This document shows positions 6,549-10,152 of a stretch of 10,152 bases of DNA, one piece after another. A program made the translations under genes and the position numbers. This DNA comes from Methanomicrobiales archaeon (lineage in GTDB: Archaea > Halobacteriota > Methanomicrobia > Methanomicrobiales > JACTUA01). The notes beneath the pieces were generated by a model, which did no database searches, was not told the DNA's origin, and saw only the letters and a program-made list of their open reading frames with translations. The number at the start of each line of letters is the position of its first letter. The stretch's first letter is position 1. The stretch is taken from contig JAJRCL010000089.1 in the NCBI GenBank assembly GCA_028679035.1, positions 1-10,152 of the forward strand, given 5' to 3'.

Positions 6549-7718
6549 ATGAAGATTCTCCTCGTCTCGACCCAGGACTATATCCATCACCCCCTCACTT
6601 CCCGGCATCACTACATCTTTGAAGAGCTGGCATTACGGCATGAGATACATGTCCCGCACTTTCACGTCAGCCGCGGAAAAACCCGGACTACCCGGCTTAC
6701 CGTGCATGAAGCGACACTCTTTCCCTGCGAGAGCCCCCTCCTGCACTACACGCTCAATGCACCGTACCAGTATCATGTCTTCTCCAGGATATTGGACAAA
6801 AACGACATCGATATCGTGGTCGCGGGTCACGTGCTGGCAGGAACGTCTGTCATCACCGCTGCACGCCGCCGCAGGATCCCCGTGGTCTTTGACCTGAAAG
6901 ACTGGCTTCCCGACTCGGCTGCGGCGTACTACCACAATCCCGGGGTGCAGAATGCTATACGCCGGGGAGTCTGGGCGATCACGCGCTACAACCTTGCCCG
7001 TTCCACCCGCATCACGACCGTCTCCCCCGGCCTCGTGCGCAAACTCGGGCAGTTCGGTTTTACCGCATCCCTGATCACCAACGGCGTGGATACGGACCGT
7101 TTCAAACCGCTTCCACCGTCAATCCGGGAAAAACTCGGTATTCCCCGGGATGCCTTTGTTCTCGGTTTTGCCGGCAGTATCGAACGTTGGTATGCGCTGG
7201 ACACAGTGATCCGCACCCTTCCCGACATCCTGCAGAAAGTGCCAAACGCCCACATCCTCATCGTTGGAGGATCTTTGTTTACGGGCTATGCGGATGAACT
7301 CCGCCGCGTAGCAGTGGAGGCCGGCGTGCAGGATCGGGTAACCTTTACCGGACTTGTCCCTTACAACGACCTTCCATCGTACATCGCGGGGATGGACGTC
7401 GGGCTCATTCCCCTCTCCCCTCCTCAGTGGGTCGACATCGCGCTCCCGAACAAATTTTTTGAATACTCGGCGTGTGGCAAACCGATCCTCTCGACACCAA
7501 TCCCGGATATGGTCGCCATCGGCGGGCCGCACCTGTTTATCTACCGCGACTACCGGCAATTCGTTGAGCTGGTGCGTGCAATCGCTGCCGATCCCCATCA
7601 ATTCATCCTCGATTTTTCCGGATACAGCTGGAAGAAAAAAGCTCAGGAATTTGAAATTCTCCTGCAGGATGTCCTCGCAAACCCTCTTTCTGGTAGTTCT
7701 GCGCCACCGATGCAGTGA
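6549..7718 (+). CDS. GT4-family glycosyltransferase
   Basis: This 389-residue retaining glycosyltransferase has the GT-B fold with two Rossmann-like domains. The N-terminal half begins MKILLVSTQDY, and its acceptor domain includes FDLKDWLPD. ITNGVDTDRF (NGVD at 178-181) marks the domain junction. The donor half carries FAGSIERW (207-214), with the Glu-Arg expected near the donor phosphates, and PNKFFEYSACGKP (Glu305), the second Glu of the EX7E motif. The first Glu of that motif is not evident, as in several GT4 subgroups. No membrane segment is visible, so it probably acts at the cytoplasmic face of the membrane. Its site between the UDP-sugar genes and aglB suggests it adds a sugar, perhaps the GlcNAc3NAcA made next door, to a dolichyl-linked N-glycan; donor and acceptor cannot be read from sequence. 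It starts 27 bases after the dehydrogenase without a clear Shine-Dalgarno and ends with tandem stops (TGA TAA). Confidence 0.9.
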   Translation: MKILLVSTQDYIHHPLTSRHHYIFEELALRHEIHVPHFHVSRGKTRTTRLTVHEATLFPCESPLLHYTLNAPYQYHVFSRILDKNDIDIVVAGHVLAGTSVITAARRRRIPVVFDLKDWLPDSAAAYYHNPGVQNAIRRGVWAITRYNLARSTRITTVSPGLVRKLGQFGFTASLITNGVDTDRFKPLPPSIREKLGIPRDAFVLGFAGSIERWYALDTVIRTLPDILQKVPNAHILIVGGSLFTGYADELRRVAVEAGVQDRVTFTGLVPYNDLPSYIAGMDVGLIPLSPPQWVDIALPNKFFEYSACGKPILSTPIPDMVAIGGPHLFIYRDYRQFVELVRAIAADPHQFILDFSGYSWKKKAQEFEILLQDVLANPLSGSSAPPMQ

Positions 7719-7772
7719 TAACCCCCGTTAACAAATAAGAATGCAGAACAGGTTTTACCAGCGGAGGACTCC
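7719..7772 (+). other. 54-base spacer before aglB, the longest gap in the window
   Basis: It begins with the second stop of a TGA-TAA tandem, passes through a slightly AT-richer stretch (7729-7742), and ends with the aglB ribosome binding site. I see no convincing TATA/BRE promoter, hairpin or T-tract terminator, so read-through from the upstream operon seems likely, but an internal promoter is not excluded. Confidence 0.5.
7763..7767 (+). promoter_or_regulatory. Shine-Dalgarno of aglB
   Basis: GGAGG lies five bases before the ATG at 7773. It supports this start, which places a short polar N-terminus right before the first membrane segment, as expected for Stt3 proteins. Confidence 0.75.
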
Positions 7773-10152
7773 ATGGCAGAGGTACCATCATCAAAATACC
7801 AGAAATATATCATTGTCGCGTGCATTGCCTTCCTTTTCATATTCATGGTCTGGATTCGGCTGCTGCCTTCCTTTTCCATAGGAAGTCAGGACATCATCGG
7901 GTTTGTCGCAAGCGACGATCCGCTCTATAATCTCCGTCAGGTCGACCTGATGCGGGCGAATGCATTCGGGTACGCATGGTTCGACCCGATGACCCTGTAT
8001 CCGATCGGCTCGACCATCTACTGGGGCCCGATGCTGATCTACCTGATAACTGCGCTTTGTGCGATCACCGGGGTGACAGCCCGGGCCGATGTCATTTACA
8101 CCGCCCTTATCGTCCCCCCGATCATCGCTGCCGCCATGGTGCCGGTGATGTACTACATCGGAAAGACTCTTTCCGACTGGAAGACCGGTCTCTTTGCCGC
8201 AGCCCTTATCGCAGTCATATCCGGCCAGTTCTTTTACCGCTCCCTCTTTGGTTACCTCGATCATCATATTCTTGAAGCATTTACATCTGCCCTGTTCTCC
8301 CTCTGTTACATCGCAGCCCTTGCGTACATGAAAAAGAATCCCATCGATCTCAAGAAACTGGATACACTGCGGATTCCCCTCCTGTTCGCCGGCATCTCCG
8401 GTTTTGCCTATATTTTTGGCCTTATCACCATGCCGACGATGATCCTGTTTGCGCTGATCGTGGCGGCGTTCACGCTTGTCCAGTTTATCTGGGATTTCTG
8501 GAATGATCGTTCCAGCGAAGGGCTTGTTCTCCTGAATCTCGTCGTTTTTGCGATTGCAATCCTGGGATTGCTTGCCTTCGGGATAAAGCATGAGGGGATC
8601 GACCTCTCCCGGTATACGATCGGGCATGTGTACGCCTATTGCGCTCTGATTCTGGGAACTCTTGCCCTCTATGCACTTGCCCGTTTCCTGAAAGGCAGAC
8701 CCAAATACATGTACCCCGCAGCCCTTGCCGGCGTGGGAATCATTGCAGCTGTCGCGATCTGGGCACTGGTTCCTGCCATTTTCGATCTGCTCATCGCCAG
8801 CCTTTTTGCCTTCTTCGGACAGCAGGCGGTGACTCTCACGGTCGAAGAGGCGAGGGCCTGGAGTGCCGATTCCGCCTGGCGATCCTTCAATGTCGGGCTT
8901 ATCCTCATGGCCGGGGGGATCATCGTCCTCGCATGGCGCAACTGGAAGGAGGAACATCCCGAAGGGATGTACATCCTCGTCTGGACCGTCGTGATGCTCC
9001 TTGCCACCATACAGCACGTCCGGTATGAGTACTACCTCGGTGTGAACATCGCCCTTCTTGCGGGAGTCTTTATGGGCGCTGTCCTGAATGCCGGCGGAAA
9101 GGAGTTCCGTGATTTCCTGAATGCCCGGGTAACGCAGGAAGAGGAAAAAGAAGTCGTCACCAGTCGCAGCGCCAAAAAGAAAAAGAAAGGACAGAAATCC
9201 AGTGTTGCTGCGGGGAGAAGTGATTTCCCGAAAATCCTTCTGGTCATCGGAGGAATCACCCTGACCCTGCTCTTTGCCTGGATCTCCCTGCAGGGAAACT
9301 ATGCTGCGGCTTCAACCGGTGTCTTTGGCCAGGAGCAGTACCTGGTCGACTGGAGGGAAACGCTCGCCTGGATGAACCAGAAAACGCCTGACACCGGTGT
9401 CGATTACCAGAAGATATACGAACAGAAGACATTTTCCTATCCGTCCACGTCCTATGGAGTGATGTCCTGGTGGGATTACGGTCATATGATCACCTATCTC
9501 GGAAAGAGGATCCCGAATGCAAACCCCTTCCAGCAGGGAGTCTCCGGCGAGCTTGGTTCGGCATCGTTTTTTATGACCGGATCCGAAGATGCCGCTGCGC
9601 ATATCGCTGATGCACTGGGAACCAAATACGTGGTGACGGATATTCACATGGACATTACGAAATTCTGGGCGATGGCCACCTGGTACAACAGCACTGCAGC
9701 GGAAACGCCGTACCGCACGACGTTCCTGATACCCGGCACAGATGCGTCCTCCCAGTACTCTGCGGTCGGTCTCTACACACAACAATATTATACGACGATG
9801 GTTGCCCGTCTGCACACGTTCGATGGGTCGATGACCGATGGGAATACCGCCTATTACCTTGAATATACGATAAGTCAGGTCGGGGACGTCTCGATACCGG
9901 TCATCACGAACTCCCAGGAGATGCCGCTTGCCCAGGCGTACCAGCAGGCGCAGACCTACAACAGCACCGCACCGGCCGGGTCCTATGCGACCGTCGCCCA
10001 GAAAGAGGGGGCTTTCTTCCTCCCCACTACCCGGGTCCCCGCTCTCCGCCATTTCCGGCTCGTCCATGAATCCCCGAATAATGTCTTCACCACCGGCTCA
10101 CCGGACATCAAGTACGTGAAGGCGTTCGAGTACGTCAAAGGTGCCCATGTAC
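7773..10152 (+). CDS. aglB: Archaeal oligosaccharyltransferase AglB (Stt3 family), 3'-truncated
   Basis: AglB transfers the lipid-linked glycan to Asn in N-X-S/T sequons on the outer face of the membrane. The frame is open to the right edge (793 full codons). Residues up to about 510 are hydrophobic, with many membrane helices (the family has 13). The first outer-loop acidic motif is SDDP (47-50), the second is DHHILE (163-168), and the TIxE-type motif is T356-V-E-E359. The soluble C-terminal domain has the sequon-binding WWDYG (566-570) and a DK motif DITKFWAM (627-634) that fits D-x-x-K-x-x-x-M. All known catalytic and sequon-recognition motifs are thus present, so the enzyme should be active. 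A charged loop (about 447-480) with five consecutive Lys (468-472) precedes the last helix and should be cytoplasmic. Two NST sequons (Asn639, Asn730) lie in the outer domain. Only the end of the C-terminal domain is missing. The start is set by GGAGG five bases upstream. Confidence 0.97.
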   Translation, partial: MAEVPSSKYQKYIIVACIAFLFIFMVWIRLLPSFSIGSQDIIGFVASDDPLYNLRQVDLMRANAFGYAWFDPMTLYPIGSTIYWGPMLIYLITALCAITGVTARADVIYTALIVPPIIAAAMVPVMYYIGKTLSDWKTGLFAAALIAVISGQFFYRSLFGYLDHHILEAFTSALFSLCYIAALAYMKKNPIDLKKLDTLRIPLLFAGISGFAYIFGLITMPTMILFALIVAAFTLVQFIWDFWNDRSSEGLVLLNLVVFAIAILGLLAFGIKHEGIDLSRYTIGHVYAYCALILGTLALYALARFLKGRPKYMYPAALAGVGIIAAVAIWALVPAIFDLLIASLFAFFGQQAVTLTVEEARAWSADSAWRSFNVGLILMAGGIIVLAWRNWKEEHPEGMYILVWTVVMLLATIQHVRYEYYLGVNIALLAGVFMGAVLNAGGKEFRDFLNARVTQEEEKEVVTSRSAKKKKKGQKSSVAAGRSDFPKILLVIGGITLTLLFAWISLQGNYAAASTGVFGQEQYLVDWRETLAWMNQKTPDTGVDYQKIYEQKTFSYPSTSYGVMSWWDYGHMITYLGKRIPNANPFQQGVSGELGSASFFMTGSEDAAAHIADALGTKYVVTDIHMDITKFWAMATWYNSTAAETPYRTTFLIPGTDASSQYSAVGLYTQQYYTTMVARLHTFDGSMTDGNTAYYLEYTISQVGDVSIPVITNSQEMPLAQAYQQAQTYNSTAPAGSYATVAQKEGAFFLPTTRVPALRHFRLVHESPNNVFTTGSPDIKYVKAFEYVKGAHV

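Noticed and set aside
5583..6611. 342-codon open frame on the minus strand opposite the dehydrogenase
   Set aside because: It lies antisense to a complete enzyme with all its motifs, runs past that gene's end, and shows no domain.
7725..7742. Possible TATA box or GTTAAC palindrome acting as promoter for aglB
   Set aside because: The stretch does not match a methanogen TATA/BRE well, and a six-base palindrome is expected by chance. It is kept only as part of the described spacer.
7791..9017. 408-codon open frame on the minus strand opposite aglB
   Set aside because: Its product is rich in charged, Gly, His and Asp residues with no recognisable domain, and it mirrors the codon bias of the well-supported AglB reading frame on the other strand. 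It is a shadow of GC-biased coding sequence.
1..10152. A novel defence, mobile or RNA-based system
   Set aside because: Every gene fits a known sugar-nucleotide or glycosylation family, gaps are 54 bases or fewer, and there is no sign of integrase, toxin, nuclease, repeat array or structured RNA.

Overview
The window looks like part of a euryarchaeal genome, most likely a methanogen of the Methanomicrobiales (Methanoregula-like). The main evidence is an archaeal-type oligosaccharyltransferase (AglB/Stt3) at the right end, a GlmU-like plus GlmS pair of archaeal type, moderately high GC, and Shine-Dalgarno sites of the GGAGG/GGTGAT kind. The lineage is inferred from overall style, not from a marker gene. 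All genes are on the plus strand, tightly packed, and all serve amino-sugar and glycan metabolism. No RNA gene, mobile element, CRISPR array or long non-coding stretch is visible; the longest gap is 54 bases.

Layout. Bases 1-692 hold the 3' part of a GlmU-like sugar-1-phosphate nucleotidylyltransferase with a left-handed beta-helix, whose beginning lies outside the window. It abuts glmS (693-2432, GTG start). Next come four genes: a hexapeptide-repeat N-acetyltransferase (2429-3019), a DegT/DnrJ/EryC1/StrS PLP aminotransferase (3016-4116), a Gfo/Idh/MocA oxidoreductase (4116-5060) and a UDP-HexNAc 6-dehydrogenase (5070-6521). A GT4 glycosyltransferase (6549-7718) follows. The window ends inside aglB (7773 to beyond 10152), whose 3' end is missing.

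How they fit. GlmS and GlmU-like enzymes supply the UDP-GlcNAc precursor. The four middle genes match the WbpA-WbpB-WbpE-WbpD (Wlb) route that oxidises UDP-GlcNAc at C6 and then C3, transaminates C3 and acetylates the amine. The predicted product is UDP-2,3-diacetamido-2,3-dideoxyglucuronate (UDP-GlcNAc3NAcA), a sugar known from Methanococcus N-glycans. They lie in exactly the reverse of pathway order (D-E-B-A). The GT4 enzyme would add a sugar to the lipid-linked glycan, and AglB would move the finished glycan onto Asn residues of S-layer and archaellum proteins. The block is therefore a precursor-to-transfer N-glycosylation cluster. No GlmM, polyprenyl-phosphate GlcNAc transferase, C2-epimerase or flippase gene is present here.

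The region is coherent and mostly built of known families. The less ordinary points are the variant acetyltransferase site of the GlmU-like protein, the altered GLAFK-type motif of the dehydrogenase, and a Lys-rich cytoplasmic loop and two sequons in AglB.
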